From Metapseudomonas resinovorans DSM 21078 (lineage in GTDB: Bacteria > Pseudomonadota > Gammaproteobacteria > Pseudomonadales > Pseudomonadaceae), in the NCBI RefSeq assembly GCF_000423545.1, contig NZ_KE384032.1:94509-158508 (forward strand): a DNA stretch of 64,000 nt. Direction: 5' to 3'. Shown here piece by piece: positions 17,108 through 26,869 of the stretch; the stretch's first letter is position 1, and each line of letters opens with the position of its first letter. The notes beneath the pieces were generated by a model. It saw nothing but the letters and a program-made list of their open reading frames with translations. It did not search any database and had not been told where the DNA came from. A program made the translations under genes and the position numbers.

Positions 17108-18310
17108 TCAGCCGGTGGCGCGCTTGACCCGCACCGCGCCGCGACGGTTTTCGCCATGCCGGAAGACCCGGTTGCGACCTGCGCTCTTGGCGCTGTAGAG
17201 CGCCTGGTCGGCGGCCTTGATTACCTCTTCCGGGGTGCGCTGCTCGGCGTCGCGCCCAGCCACGCCGATGCTGATGGTCACCGATACGGTCTGCCCGCTG
17301 GGGGCACCGCGCTTGGCGCGACCGGTTTCGTCACTCTTAGGTCGGCTAACCTGGTCGCGCAGGTGCATCTGATACTGCTCGATGGCCTGGCGCACGGCTT
17401 CCAGGTGGGGCATGCAATCCTCCACCGACTTGCCAGGGAAGAGAATGGTGAACTCCTCGCCGCCATAACGGTAAGCCTTGCCGCCGCCGCCCACCTTGCG
17501 CAGCCGGCTGGCCACCAGGCGCAGCACCTGGTCACCGACGTCGTGGCCGTAGGTGTCGTTGAATTTCTTGAAGTGGTCGACATCGGTCATTGCCAGCACG
17601 TAGTTGCGCCCGAGGCGCCGCAGCCGCTCATTAAGGGCGCGACGGCCGGGCAGACCGGTAAGCTCGTCGCGGAAGGCCATCTGGTAGGCCTCATGGGCCA
17701 CCGAAGCGGTCAGAGCGAGCATCACCATACTGCTCATCACATGCAGGGCGTGGGGCAGCAGGAATGCCTTGGGCAGCATCCACAGCAGGCCGGCCAGTCC
17801 CAGCAGCTGCGCGGCATGCTGCGGTCGCGGCTGGCGCAGGTAGGTGACCAGCAGGGATACCAGGGCGACGACGAATGCGAGGTAGGCGAGCTGCACCAGG
17901 GTCATCCAGCTACCGTGCAGCAGTGGCCAGTGAATCTTGCCGAGCAAGCCCAGTACGACGTCCGGGTAGCTGTTGCCAAGCGCCACCACCACACCGAGCA
18001 CGGCGATCAGCACGGCACCTCGGGCGACGAAGTCCTGCAGCAAATGGGTGCGCTCCTCCCAGCAGCCATACAGTCCGTAGAGCATGGGCAGCAGCAGGCT
18101 GGCCAGGTGGAACACGAGTCCGGCGTCTTCCCGCACCACGCGCTCGGCCTGGTAGTAGTCGACCTGGGTATCCAATTGGTAGTACGCGAGGTAGACCACC
18201 AGCAGCAGCGCCACCTGGCGCACCCGCCCGTAGGCCGAGCAGAAGGCGCCGCCCAGCAGCAGGAGCAACGTGGGCAGCACGTTGAAGAGCGAGGTGAAGA
18301 ACTCGTTCAT
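17108..18310 (-). CDS. Membrane diguanylate cyclase (GGEEF)
   Basis: About 400 residues. Six or seven hydrophobic segments between residues 5 and 207 precede a GGDEF domain (DELTGLPGRRALNERL at ~215; signature GGEEF 283-287). The catalytic motif is intact, so c-di-GMP synthesis is likely. The RxxD inhibitory I-site before the signature is absent (GGGGKAYRY is there), so product inhibition may be missing. The start is uncertain: ATG 18310 has a weak ribosome site, and the frame is open to 18523, whose extra part includes another hydrophobic stretch. It sits between two acyl-CoA dehydrogenase genes that are adjacent in P. aeruginosa. Confidence 0.82.
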   Translation of the reverse strand: MNEFFTSLFNVLPTLLLLLGGAFCSAYGRVRQVALLLVVYLAYYQLDTQVDYYQAERVVREDAGLVFHLASLLLPMLYGLYGCWEERTHLLQDFVARGAVLIAVLGVVVALGNSYPDVVLGLLGKIHWPLLHGSWMTLVQLAYLAFVVALVSLLVTYLRQPRPQHAAQLLGLAGLLWMLPKAFLLPHALHVMSSMVMLALTASVAHEAYQMAFRDELTGLPGRRALNERLRRLGRNYVLAMTDVDHFKKFNDTYGHDVGDQVLRLVASRLRKVGGGGKAYRYGGEEFTILFPGKSVEDCMPHLEAVRQAIEQYQMHLRDQVSRPKSDETGRAKRGAPSGQTVSVTISIGVAGRDAEQRTPEEVIKAADQALYSAKSAGRNRVFRHGENRRGAVRVKRATG

Positions 18311-18531
18311 TTCCGACAGCGAGCCCGCCACTCCGCCCCCGACCACCAGCAGCAAGGGAGGCAGGAAATGACTGGGGCGATAGAACGCACGAGGCCGCAC
18401 GGGATCTGATCCTGGGATTCGAAAGACGGGGAAAAATCGAGATGGCGATATGATTGCACAGGCGCGTATTGCAAGCACGGGGGCCTGTGCGAAGTCCTCC
18501 ACAACCCGGCGATTGGGGCACACCGGAAACG

Positions 18532-18561
18532 AAAAAGCCCGCCGAAACGGCGGGCTCTTCG
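18532..18561 (-). terminator. Terminator of acyl-CoA dehydrogenase paralogue 3
   Basis: AGCCCGCCG, AAA, CGGCGGGCT with TTTTTCG following on the minus strand; it starts 15 bp beyond the stop at 18576. Confidence 0.8.
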
Positions 18562-18575
18562 TGTTGCGCTGAACC

Positions 18576-20381
18576 TTAGTAACCCAGGTCGAAGTCTTCT
18601 TCGGCCATGTCCATCAGGTTGCTGGCACCGGACAGCATGGTTTCTACATGGGTACGGGTACGCGGCAGGATGCGCTTGAAGTAGAAGCGCGCGGTCTGCA
18701 GCTTGGCCTTGTAGAAGGCGGCATCGCCTTCGCCGGCAGCCAGTTTCTCGGCAGCCAGGCGAGCCATGTCGGCCCAGAAGTAAGCCAGGCAGGCGTAGCC
18801 GGAGTACATCAGGTAGTCCACCGAAGCGGCACCGACTTCCTCACGGTCCTTCATGGCGGCCATGCCGACCTTCATGGTCAGTTCGCCCCACTCCTTGTTC
18901 AGCTTGGCCAGCGGCTCGACGAACTCCTTCACGGACTCGTTGGCTTCGTTGGCCTGGCAGAACTTGTGCACGATCTTGGTGAAGCCCTTGAGCGCTTCGC
19001 CCTGGGTCATCAGGATCTTGCGGCCCAGCAGGTCGAGCGCCTGAACACCGGTGGTGCCTTCGTACATCATCGAGATACGGCAGTCGCGCAGGTTCTGCTC
19101 CATGCCCCACTCGCTGATGAAGCCGTGGCCACCGTAGATCTGCATGCCGTGGGAAGCGGACTCGAAGCCCACTTCGGTCATGAAGGCCTTGGCGATGGGG
19201 GTCAGGAAGGCCAGCAGGCCGTCAGCAGCTTTCTTCTGCTCTTCGTCCTGGCTGTACTTGACGATGTCCACCTGCTTGGCGGTGAAGTACACCATAGCGC
19301 GGTTGCCTTCGGCGAAGGCCTTCATGGTCAGCAGCATGCGACGCACGTCCGGGTGGACGATGATCGGGTCGGCGGCCTTTTCCGGCGCTTTCGGACCGGT
19401 CAGGGAACGCATCTGCAGACGCTCGCGAGCGTACTTGATGCCACCCTGGAAACCGATCTCGGCGTGGGCCAGGCCTTGCAGCGCGGTACCCAGGCGAGCG
19501 GTGTTCATGAAGGTGAACATGCAGTTGAGGCCTTTGTTCGCCGGGCCGATCAGATAACCCGTGGCACCGTCGAAGTTCATCACGCAGGTCGCGTTGCCGT
19601 GGATGCCCATCTTGTGCTCGATGGAACCGCAGGAAACGGCGTTGCGCTCACCGGCCGAACCATCAGCGTTCGGCATGAACTTCGGAACGATGAACAGGGA
19701 AATACCCTTGGTGCCGGCCGGGGCATCGGGCAGACGGGCCAGGACGATATGGACGATGTTGTCGGCCATGTCGTGTTCACCGGCGGAGATGAAGATCTTG
19801 GTGCCGGAGACTTTATAGGAACCATCAGCCTGGGGCTCGGCCTTGGTGCGCAGCATGCCCAGGTCGGTACCGCAATGCGGCTCGGTCAGGCACATGGTGC
19901 CGGTCCACTCGCCGGATACCAGCTTGGTCAGGTAGGTGTGCTTCTGCTCGTCGGTGCCGTGGGCGGACAGGGTGTTCATCGCGCCGTGGGACAGGCCGGG
20001 GTACATGCCCCAGGACCAGTTGGCCTCGCCAACCATCTCGCTGATGGCCAGGCCCAGGGATTCCGGCAGGCCTTGACCGCCGTGGTCGACGTCGTGGGCC
20101 AGGCTCGGCCAGCCGCCTTCGACGAACTGCTTGTAGGCTTCCTTGAAGCCAGTCGGGGTCTTCACGCCGGACTCGCTCCAGGTGCAGCCCTCGGTGTCAC
20201 CCACGCGGTTCAGGGGAGCGATCACCTGCTCACAGAACTTGGCGCCTTCTTCAAGGATGGCGTCGACCATGTCCGGGGTGGCGTCCTGGCAGCCAGGCAG
20301 GCTCTGATAGTGCGCTTCGTAGCCGAGCAGCTCATCACGAACGAAACGAATATCACGCAAGGGGGCCTTGTAATCAGGCAT
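18576..20381 (-). CDS. Acyl-CoA dehydrogenase (large, FadE-like), paralogue 3
   Basis: 601 residues. Same domain series as the two preceding copies; motifs [13 protein letters not shown] and [17 protein letters not shown] (Glu and glycine-rich stretch kept, Asn to Thr change). By gene order it corresponds to PA0506 (FadE1, long-chain preference as I recall). Two PsrA-type boxes lie 87-115 bp upstream of the start codon, pointing to induction by long-chain fatty acids. A hairpin terminator follows. Confidence 0.91.
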   Translation of the reverse strand: MPDYKAPLRDIRFVRDELLGYEAHYQSLPGCQDATPDMVDAILEEGAKFCEQVIAPLNRVGDTEGCTWSESGVKTPTGFKEAYKQFVEGGWPSLAHDVDHGGQGLPESLGLAISEMVGEANWSWGMYPGLSHGAMNTLSAHGTDEQKHTYLTKLVSGEWTGTMCLTEPHCGTDLGMLRTKAEPQADGSYKVSGTKIFISAGEHDMADNIVHIVLARLPDAPAGTKGISLFIVPKFMPNADGSAGERNAVSCGSIEHKMGIHGNATCVMNFDGATGYLIGPANKGLNCMFTFMNTARLGTALQGLAHAEIGFQGGIKYARERLQMRSLTGPKAPEKAADPIIVHPDVRRMLLTMKAFAEGNRAMVYFTAKQVDIVKYSQDEEQKKAADGLLAFLTPIAKAFMTEVGFESASHGMQIYGGHGFISEWGMEQNLRDCRISMMYEGTTGVQALDLLGRKILMTQGEALKGFTKIVHKFCQANEANESVKEFVEPLAKLNKEWGELTMKVGMAAMKDREEVGAASVDYLMYSGYACLAYFWADMARLAAEKLAAGEGDAAFYKAKLQTARFYFKRILPRTRTHVETMLSGASNLMDMAEEDFDLGY

Positions 20382-20467
20382 AGCGGTAAACCTCTGCGGT
20401 GGGTTCCTAGTTCAGCTGACCGGAGCGCCGGTCGCTTGCGGCATCTGGTGGTGATCGCAGGAGCAAT

Positions 20468-20495
20468 CAAACAGGCGTTTGAAACATACGTTTAC
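20468..20495 (-). promoter_or_regulatory. Two tandem PsrA-type operator boxes
   Basis: CAAACAGGCGTTTG (20468-20481) and GAAACATACGTTTAC (20481-20495) both fit the PsrA consensus (G/C)AAAC-N2-4-GTTT(G/C), the first perfectly. PsrA is the fatty-acid-responsive repressor/activator of beta-oxidation genes in pseudomonads. The sites lie upstream of acyl-CoA dehydrogenase paralogue 3. The remainder of 20382-20661 holds a terminator only. Confidence 0.7.
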
Positions 20496-20631
20496 GCCAA
20501 AACCTTGTCAAGCGCTCCGCCGGACCGGCCGGTCACGTCCCTGGCAGGCAGCACGAAGCCCTGCCTGGTGACAGTAAAGATCAAGAAGCAGCACAGCAGC
20601 ATCGGGGAAGGAAACAGGAAGGAAGAATGCG

Positions 20632-20655
20632 AAAGGGCCGCATGAAGCGGCCCCT
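20632..20655 (-). terminator. Terminator at the end of the bio gene group
   Basis: GGGCCGC, ATGAA, GCGGCCC with a short T-run on the minus strand, 6 bp past the stop of the small gene at 20662. Confidence 0.6.
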
Positions 20656-20661
20656 GAAGGA

Positions 20662-20907
20662 TCAGGCGAAGGTATCGATGAGACTGCCGATCATCTGGTC
20701 GGTGGCCTTGGCGACCATGCTGCCAGCCTCGGCCTGGACCTTACCGGCCTCCAGGGCGAGCAGGATGGTAGTGAGGTCGGCCGGCTGCTGCGATTCCGCG
20801 CCAGCGACTGTGTTGCTGGCTATTTCACCGGCGGCCTGCTGGATCATGCGCTGACCAGACTGAATGGCGCCAAGACCGGCGCTGAAGCCACTACCCTGGA
20901 TTTCCAT
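20662..20907 (-). CDS. Small conserved protein (PA0505-like)
   Basis: 81 residues, no signal peptide or membrane segment. It has a Gly/Ser-rich start (MEIQGSGFSAGLGAIQSGQ), then amphipathic helices. ATG 20907 is preferred because sequence upstream of it in the frame is Arg-rich and unlike a protein. It follows bioD by 63 bp on the same strand, as PA0505 follows bioD in P. aeruginosa. Function unknown. Confidence 0.65.
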   Translation of the reverse strand: MEIQGSGFSAGLGAIQSGQRMIQQAAGEIASNTVAGAESQQPADLTTILLALEAGKVQAEAGSMVAKATDQMIGSLIDTFA

Positions 20908-20970
20908 GGCGGATACCGAAGCTCGAAGGGAGATGCCGGCAATTGAAGCAGCCCGCCGCGCGCTGCGCAA

Positions 20971-21666
20971 TCAGCGCCGGGCGAATGTGCCCAGCGGCGA
21001 CAGGTCGAGATGGCGCGCCACCGCCGCCGGAGTCGCTTCGGCCAGGCGCGGCACGCGGCCGAGGCAGGGGGCTGGCAGTCGCTCGGCCAGGGTGGTGAGG
21101 TTTTCTTCCAGGCGCGAGGTCTGCGGATCGACCACATTGGCTACCCAGCCCGCGAGAGTCAGGCCATCGCGCAAAATGGCCTCGGCAGTCAGTACCGCAT
21201 GGTTGATGCAGCCCAGGCGCACACCGACAACCAGGATCACCGGCAGCCCAAGGGCAATCGGAAGGTCAGAGAGGTTGGCGGAACCCGCCAGCGGCACGCG
21301 CCAGCCGCCAGCACCTTCCACCAGGCTGAAATCAGCGCCCCTGGCCAGCACGCTGCGCACTGGCGCCGCGAGCGCGTCGACATCCAGCGCAACACCCGCT
21401 TCACGTGCTGCGAGGTGCGGGGCGATGGCTGGAGCGAAGGCCAGCGGGTTGACCTCCTTGTAGGTCAGCGGCAACGAGCACTCGCCCAGCAACGCCAGGG
21501 CATCGCTGTTGCGCAAACCGTCAGGGGTCTCTTCACAACCGGACGCGACCGGCTTGGCAGCCGCAGTGGACAGGCCCTGCATCCGCGCAGCGTGAAGCAG
21601 GCCGGCAGCGATGGTGGTCTTGCCGATCTCGGTGTCGGTGCCGGTGACGAAGTAAGCCGCCGCCAT
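20971..21666 (-). CDS. bioD: Dethiobiotin synthetase
   Basis: 231 residues. ATP-dependent ring closure of 7,8-diaminopelargonate to dethiobiotin. P-loop-like motif VTGTDTEIGKTTIAAGLL at residues 6-23; KPVASGCEE and VEGAGGWRVPL are the other BioD signatures. It starts one base after the bioC stop codon, as part of bioBFHCD. Confidence 0.93.
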   Translation of the reverse strand: MAAAYFVTGTDTEIGKTTIAAGLLHAARMQGLSTAAAKPVASGCEETPDGLRNSDALALLGECSLPLTYKEVNPLAFAPAIAPHLAAREAGVALDVDALAAPVRSVLARGADFSLVEGAGGWRVPLAGSANLSDLPIALGLPVILVVGVRLGCINHAVLTAEAILRDGLTLAGWVANVVDPQTSRLEENLTTLAERLPAPCLGRVPRLAEATPAAVARHLDLSPLGTFARR

Positions 21667-21667
21667 A

Positions 21668-22483
21668 TCAGTCTTCCTTTTTCAGTACGCCGTAGACCAC
21701 TTGGTACGTAGCCGGCAGGCCCTGGGGCTGGCGGAAGCGCTCGTAGGCCTCAACCAGCGCGAGTATGCGCGCCCGCCCGGTCAGTCCACCCGGCCGGCCG
21801 GGGTTGAGATTGTGCGCGCCAAGGGCCTTGAGTTCGTGGGTCAGGGTGCGCAGGTCGGCGTAGTGCAGCACCTGGGGTTCGCTGCCCAGGTCCAGTGGCA
21901 GCAGGCCGCTGGCGGCGCAGAGGTCCTGGTAGTCCTCCAGACGACGGAAGCGATTGACGTGGACGAAGCCGTCCACAGCCTGCCAACTGTCGCGCAGTTC
22001 CTGCAGGGTGCCGACGCACAGGCTGCTGAAGGCGAACACGCCACCCGGCTGCAATACGCGGCGCGCTTCGGCGAGCACCGCGGCAAAGTCGGCGCACCAC
22101 TGCACGGCGAGGCTGGAGAAAATCAGTTGCTGAGTCCCACTGGCCAATGGCAGATGCTCGGCGTCCCCGGCAATGAACCGCCGGGCGCCACCCAGAGGAC
22201 GGGCATGACGCAACATGCCCTCGGCAATATCCACCGCCAGGCCATCGCTCTCCGGGAAACGTCCAGCCAGGGTCCGTGAGAAGTAGCCGGTGCCGCAGCC
22301 CAGGTCGAGCCAATGTTGCGGCACGAACCTTTCCGGCAGTCGACGCAACAGTTCGTTGCCGACCGCCCGCTGCAAGGCGGCGACGCTGTCGTAGCTGTCC
22401 GCCGCGCGAGAAAAGGAAGCCGCCACCTGGCGCTTGTCCGGCAGATGGCCTTCGGCTTCGGCGACGATTCGCGCGTCAGACAT
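21668..22483 (-). CDS. bioC: Malonyl-ACP O-methyltransferase
   Basis: 271 residues. Methylates malonyl-ACP with S-adenosylmethionine so that fatty acid synthesis can build the pimeloyl chain. SAM motif [15 protein letters not shown] at about residue 59, plus AVDIAEGML and FSSLAVQWC. Its ATGTCTGA start overlaps the end of bioH by 8 bases. Confidence 0.92.
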   Translation of the reverse strand: MSDARIVAEAEGHLPDKRQVAASFSRAADSYDSVAALQRAVGNELLRRLPERFVPQHWLDLGCGTGYFSRTLAGRFPESDGLAVDIAEGMLRHARPLGGARRFIAGDAEHLPLASGTQQLIFSSLAVQWCADFAAVLAEARRVLQPGGVFAFSSLCVGTLQELRDSWQAVDGFVHVNRFRRLEDYQDLCAASGLLPLDLGSEPQVLHYADLRTLTHELKALGAHNLNPGRPGGLTGRARILALVEAYERFRQPQGLPATYQVVYGVLKKED

Positions 22484-23201
22484 CGTCACCCTCGCGCATG
22501 AATCGGAGGATGGTCGCTGCGACCTCATCGGGTCGTTCCAGTGGCAGACCGTGACTGGCGTCGTCGACCACCTGGACTTCCAGGTCGGGAAGCCACTCCA
22601 GCAACGCGGCGGCGGCCGTGGCTGGCACCAGCGCATCGCGCCCGCCGAACAGGTGCAGTTGCGGACCACCGTAGCCCTGGACGGCCGCGCGGATATCCAG
22701 CACGTCCAGCAGACGCAGGCCGGCATCCAGCACCTTGGGCTCGGTGGGCAATTGGGTGACCTGCAGTTGCCGCGCCAGAGTGCGGGCATCCCGCGCGCCC
22801 TGGGCCACCAGCATGGTGAAGCGCCTCAAGGTCTGTGCGTGATCGAGGCGGCAGGCCTCGTGGAAGGCCGCGAAGACTTCCTGGGACATGGCGCAGGGCC
22901 AATCATCCCGATCGCGAAAACTCATGTTGCTGCACAGGCCGATCAGCCCTCGGCAGGCATCGCCACGGCGTGCAGCCAGTTGCGCAGCGAGCATGCCGCC
23001 GAGGGACCAACCCGCCAGCCAGCAGTCCTGGGGCAGGCGGGCGTCCAGCTCGTCCAGCCAGGCGCCGGCCTGCTCCAGGGCAGGCAACGCTTCGATCTCC
23101 ACCAGCAGGTGTGGCGCGCGCTCCAGCAAGGCATCGCGCAGGGGCTCCAGGGCGGCCGGGCCGATAGCCCAGCCCGGCAGCAGAATCAGGCGTTCACGCA
23201 T
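22476..23201 (-). CDS. bioH: Pimeloyl-ACP methyl ester esterase
   Basis: 241-residue alpha/beta hydrolase releasing pimeloyl-ACP from its methyl ester. Nucleophile elbow GWSLGGMLA; acid region [10 protein letters not shown]; catalytic His in [15 protein letters not shown] 23201 overlaps the end of bioF by 8 bases (ATGCGTGA), consistent with translational coupling. Confidence 0.92.
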   Translation of the reverse strand: MRERLILLPGWAIGPAALEPLRDALLERAPHLLVEIEALPALEQAGAWLDELDARLPQDCWLAGWSLGGMLAAQLAARRGDACRGLIGLCSNMSFRDRDDWPCAMSQEVFAAFHEACRLDHAQTLRRFTMLVAQGARDARTLARQLQVTQLPTEPKVLDAGLRLLDVLDIRAAVQGYGGPQLHLFGGRDALVPATAAAALLEWLPDLEVQVVDDASHGLPLERPDEVAATILRFMREGDDV

Positions 23202-24375
23202 CAAAGGCTTCCTCCTTAGCCAGGGTTGCCCAGCATTCGGCCAGGGCACTCAGCAAGGATTCAAGCTGTTCTTCCGTGTGGACGGCAGAGAACGTAATAC
23301 GCAGCCGCGCGCTACCCGCCGGTACGGTGGGCGGGCGGATGGCGCCGACCAGGATGCCGCGCTCGCGCAGCAGGGCGGAAAGCCTGAGGGCGCGGGCACT
23401 GTCGCCGACCAGGATCGGCTGGATGGGCGTCGGGCTGTCCATCAGGGTCAGGCCGATTTCGGCCGCGCCTTCACGGAAGCGACGGATCAGCGCGTTCAGG
23501 TGCTCACGGCGCCAGCTTTCGCGCTGCAGCAGTTCCAGACTCTTCAGGGTGGCGCAGGCCACGGCCGGCGGCTGGCTGGTGGTGTAGATGTAGGGACGGG
23601 CGAACTGGATCAGGGTTTCGATCAGTTCCTCACTGCCGGCGACGAATGCACCGGCGGTGCCGAAGGCCTTGCCCAGGGTGCCGACCAGAACCGGCACGTC
23701 CTCCAGGCCCAGGCCGAAGTGTTCGACGATGCCGCCGCCTGTAGCACCCAGCGGACCAAAGCCGTGAGCGTCATCCACCATCACCCAGGCGCCACGGGCC
23801 TTGGCCTCAGCGCATATGGCGGGCAGCTCGGCCAGGTCGCCATCCATGCTGAATACGCCGTCGGTCACCACCAGGGTGTTGCCCTCGGCTTTTTCCAGGC
23901 GGCTGGCCAGGCTGTCGACATCGTTGTGCAGGTACCGCGAGAAGCGCGCCCCGGAGAGCAAGCCGGCGTCCAGCAGCGAGGCGTGGTTGAGGCGGTCTTC
24001 CAGCACCGTGTCACCCTTGCCCAACAACGCGGTCACCGCCCCCAGGTTGGCCATGTAGCCGGTGGAAAACAGCAACGCGCGGGGCCGACCGGTGAATTCG
24101 GCCAGGGCCACCTCCAGATCGTGATGCGGACCGCTATGACCGATCACCAGGTGCGAAGCACCGCCACCGGCGCCCCAGCGCTCCACGCCACGCTGCAGCG
24201 CGGCCTTCACTTCGGGGTGGTCAGCCAACCCCAGGTAGTCGTTGGAACAGAAGGCCAGCATGCGCCGGCCATCCACCACGACTTCGGGCCCTTGCGGGCT
24301 CTCCAGCAGCGGGCGCTGACGATAGAGGTTGTCCGCATGGCGGGCGGCAAGACGCGAGGCGAGATCAAAAGGCAT
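23194..24375 (-). CDS. bioF: 8-amino-7-oxononanoate synthase
   Basis: 393-residue PLP enzyme joining pimeloyl-ACP and alanine. [14 protein letters not shown] near the N-terminus; PLP-Lys region [26 protein letters not shown] contributes the PLP-contacting Asp and His. ATG 24375 begins the conserved part; the upstream part of the frame is REP-containing intergenic DNA. It is separated from bioB by a ~97-bp spacer with a REP-like palindrome. Confidence 0.92.
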   Translation of the reverse strand: MPFDLASRLAARHADNLYRQRPLLESPQGPEVVVDGRRMLAFCSNDYLGLADHPEVKAALQRGVERWGAGGGASHLVIGHSGPHHDLEVALAEFTGRPRALLFSTGYMANLGAVTALLGKGDTVLEDRLNHASLLDAGLLSGARFSRYLHNDVDSLASRLEKAEGNTLVVTDGVFSMDGDLAELPAICAEAKARGAWVMVDDAHGFGPLGATGGGIVEHFGLGLEDVPVLVGTLGKAFGTAGAFVAGSEELIETLIQFARPYIYTTSQPPAVACATLKSLELLQRESWRREHLNALIRRFREGAAEIGLTLMDSPTPIQPILVGDSARALRLSALLRERGILVGAIRPPTVPAGSARLRITFSAVHTEEQLESLLSALAECWATLAKEEAFDA

Positions 24376-24418
24376 GGGCGGTTCGGTTGTCCGTAGAGGC
24401 CAGCGTGCTGGCGAACCT

Positions 24419-24456
24419 GCAGGAGCCGCCCTCGCGAGCAAGCTCGCTCCTACAGG
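24419..24456. repeat. REP-like palindrome between bioB and bioF
   Basis: GCGAGCaaGCTCGC (24434-24447) inside outer arms CTGCAGGAGC and GCTCCTACAG. This GCGAGCAAGCTCGCTCCTAC type is a well-known Pseudomonas REP. Confidence 0.75.
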
Positions 24457-24472
24457 GGTCGTTGACGCGGTG

Positions 24473-25531
24473 TCAGGCGGATGCGGCGTCGTAGAACAGC
24501 TGCGAATCGCGTTGTTCCACCAGGGCCTGCTCGATGGCAGCCTGGTGCACTTCGTCGGCGTGTTCTTCACGCTCTTCCGGCTTGATACCCAAGCGAGCGA
24601 ACAGTTGCATGTCCTTCTCCGCCTGCGGGTTCTTGGTGGTCAGCAGCTTCTCGCCGTAGAAGATCGAGTTGGCGCCAGCCATGAAGGCCAGTGCCTGCAT
24701 CTGCTCGTTCATCTGCTCGCGACCGGCGGACAGGCGCACGTGGGACTTCGGCATCATGATGCGGGCGACCGCCAGGGTGCGGATGAAATCGAACGGGTCG
24801 ACGTCTTTCTCTTCCGCCAGGGGCGTGCCCTTCACTTTCACCAGCATGTTGATCGGCACCGATTCGGGGTGCTCGGGCAGGTTGGCCAACTGGATCAGCA
24901 GACCGGCACGGTCGGCCACCGACTCACCCATGCCGAGGATGCCGCCGGAGCAGATCTTCATCCCCGCCTCACGCACGTAGGCCAGGGTCTGCAGACGCTC
25001 GCTGTAGGTGCGGGTGGTGATGATGTTGCCGTAGTACTCCGGCGAGGTATCCAGGTTGTGGTTGTAGTAGTCGAGGCCCGCTTCTGCCAGAGACTGGGTC
25101 TGCTCCTGGGTCAGCTTGCCGAGGGTCATGCAGGTTTCCAGGCCGAGCTTCTTCACGCCTTTGACCATTTCCAGCACGTAGGGCATGTCCTTGGCGGACG
25201 GGTGCTTCCACGCGGCGCCCATGCAGAAGCGGGTCGAGCCGATGGCCTTGGCCTCGGCAGCGGCCTCGAGGACCTTCTGCACTTCCATCAGTTTTTCCTT
25301 GTCCAGGCCAGTGTTGTAATGGCCGGACTGCGGGCAGTACTTGCAGTCTTCCGGGCAGGCGCCGGTCTTGATCGACAGCAGGGTGGAAACCTGTACCCGA
25401 TTCGGGTCGAAGTTCGCGCGGTGAACGGTCTGGGCCTGGAACAGCAGGTCGTTGAACGGCTGTTCGAACAGCGCCTTCACCTCGGCGAGGGACCAGTCAT
25501 GACGGGTAGCGATGGATGCGGTTGCACTCAT
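24473..25531 (-). CDS. bioB: Biotin synthase
   Basis: 352-residue radical-SAM enzyme inserting sulfur into dethiobiotin. The CxxxCxxC cluster motif is in [19 protein letters not shown] (about residues 53-71); [23 protein letters not shown] and GIIGMGE-type GGILGMGES follow. First gene of the biotin group on the minus strand. Its upstream region (25532-25758) has an inverted repeat at 25577-25595 but no operator I can name. Confidence 0.94.
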   Translation of the reverse strand: MSATASIATRHDWSLAEVKALFEQPFNDLLFQAQTVHRANFDPNRVQVSTLLSIKTGACPEDCKYCPQSGHYNTGLDKEKLMEVQKVLEAAAEAKAIGSTRFCMGAAWKHPSAKDMPYVLEMVKGVKKLGLETCMTLGKLTQEQTQSLAEAGLDYYNHNLDTSPEYYGNIITTRTYSERLQTLAYVREAGMKICSGGILGMGESVADRAGLLIQLANLPEHPESVPINMLVKVKGTPLAEEKDVDPFDFIRTLAVARIMMPKSHVRLSAGREQMNEQMQALAFMAGANSIFYGEKLLTTKNPQAEKDMQLFARLGIKPEEREEHADEVHQAAIEQALVEQRDSQLFYDAASA

Positions 25532-25576
25532 GGAGGTTTCCTTCGACGCTTGCAGGGGCGCCTCTTGTCAGGGATA

Positions 25577-25595
25577 CCCGGAGTCGGACTCCGGG
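25577..25595. repeat. Inverted repeat upstream of bioB
   Basis: CCCGGAGT, CGG, ACTCCGGG, located 46 bp upstream of the bioB start, probably within the 5' leader. It could be an operator or a leader hairpin. Confidence 0.45.
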
Positions 25596-25758
25596 AATTC
25601 AGGCTTAGGGCATCATAAGTTGAGCTGTGACGCTGTCAACCAGTCTTGCGACACAGGTCGACATATGATCATTTTTTAATCACTCATTCCACTGAACCAG
25701 ATTTCCCGGCCAGGCTCAAATCCCGGGCAGCCTGCCGCTGAAGGAGCAACACACTGCA

Positions 25759-26052
25759 ATGCGTACAGAAGGATTTTTCGAGTGGCTCGGCCGGATCATC
25801 GGCACCGCCATCCGCTTCATAGTCGACCTGCTCTCTGGCGTGCTTGGCGGTATTGGTCAGGCCATCGACGACTTTCTCAACGGACTGGCACGGGCCATCG
25901 GCATGGACGTGTCCTTCTTCAGCCTGATCCTGCTGCTCGTCGGGCTACTGCTGCTCTACAGTGGTGTCCGCGCCTTCATCCGCAAGTCCATCATCGGCGG
26001 CCTGGTCCTGACCTTTCTCGGTCTGTTGGTGATGAGCTGGCTGATCGCCTGA
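25759..26052 (+). CDS. Small inner-membrane protein (PA0490-like)
   Basis: 97 residues with two to three hydrophobic stretches: an amphipathic N-terminal region (residues 9-45) and two strong membrane helices (about 52-70 and 76-96). AAGGAG lies 10 bases before the ATG. comF follows after 22 bp in the same direction. Function unknown. Confidence 0.7.
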   Translation: MRTEGFFEWLGRIIGTAIRFIVDLLSGVLGGIGQAIDDFLNGLARAIGMDVSFFSLILLLVGLLLLYSGVRAFIRKSIIGGLVLTFLGLLVMSWLIA

Positions 26053-26074
26053 ATCCTGTCCCAGGGAGGGGACC

Positions 26075-26803
26075 ATGCTTTCCTTGCTCGCCCGGTTGCG
26101 GCCGGCCTGGCTTCGCCACACACCCACCTGCCAGCTTTGTCGCGCGCCGGGCAACGACCTGGCCATCTGCGCAGGCTGCGAGGCCGAACTGCCCTGGCTC
26201 AGCGGACATTGCATCGTCTGCGCCCTGCCCTTGCCCACCCATGGCCTGCCCTGCGGTGAGTGCCTGAAACGGCCACCGCCCTTCACGCGGGTCGAGGCGC
26301 CTTGGCGCTACGGCTTCCCGGTGGACAGCCTGATCACCCGTTTCAAGCACCAGGGCCGCTGGCCCCTGGGCCGCTTGCTGGGGGAATTGCTCGCCCGCCA
26401 CCTGGAGCACGCGTTCCATGAAGGGCTGCCACGTCCCGACGCCCTGCTACCGGTTCCCCTGAGCGCACCACGCCTGCGCCAGCGTGGCTTCAACCAGGCA
26501 CAGATGTTGGCGCGCTGGCTGGGCAACGAACTGTGCCTTCCCGTGCAAGACGGCTGGCTGCAACGCATCGAGGACGGCCCGTCCCAGCAGGGCCTGGATG
26601 CTGCCGCCCGGCGCCGCAACCTGCGCCGTGCCTTTGCGTTGCCCTCGCGGGTGGAGGTGAAAGGCCTGCACCTGGCCCTGGTGGACGACGTGCTGACCAC
26701 CGGCACCACCGCACATGTCCTCGCTCGCCTGCTGAAGCGCGCCGGCGCGACTCGGGTGGACGTCTACTGCCTGGCACGCACGCCCCGGCCGGGGGACTCC
26801 TGA
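26075..26803 (+). CDS. comF: ComF-family phosphoribosyltransferase-like protein
   Basis: 242 residues. The N-terminal part has paired cysteines of a zinc ribbon (CQLCRAPGNDLAICAGCE, then CIVC and CGEC). The C-terminal PRTase domain has LPVPLSAPRLRQRGFNQAQ and the PRPP loop LVDDVLTTGTTA. ComF proteins act in transformation or DNA uptake in competent species; the biochemical role is not settled. Order with neighbours equals PA0490-PA0489. Confidence 0.88.
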   Translation: MLSLLARLRPAWLRHTPTCQLCRAPGNDLAICAGCEAELPWLSGHCIVCALPLPTHGLPCGECLKRPPPFTRVEAPWRYGFPVDSLITRFKHQGRWPLGRLLGELLARHLEHAFHEGLPRPDALLPVPLSAPRLRQRGFNQAQMLARWLGNELCLPVQDGWLQRIEDGPSQQGLDAAARRRNLRRAFALPSRVEVKGLHLALVDDVLTTGTTAHVLARLLKRAGATRVDVYCLARTPRPGDS

Positions 26804-26869
26804 AGGCTTGACGCCGCGAACGGGCGGGAGCAGCCTGCGCGCCAGATCCCCCGACGAACCCGTCCGTTC

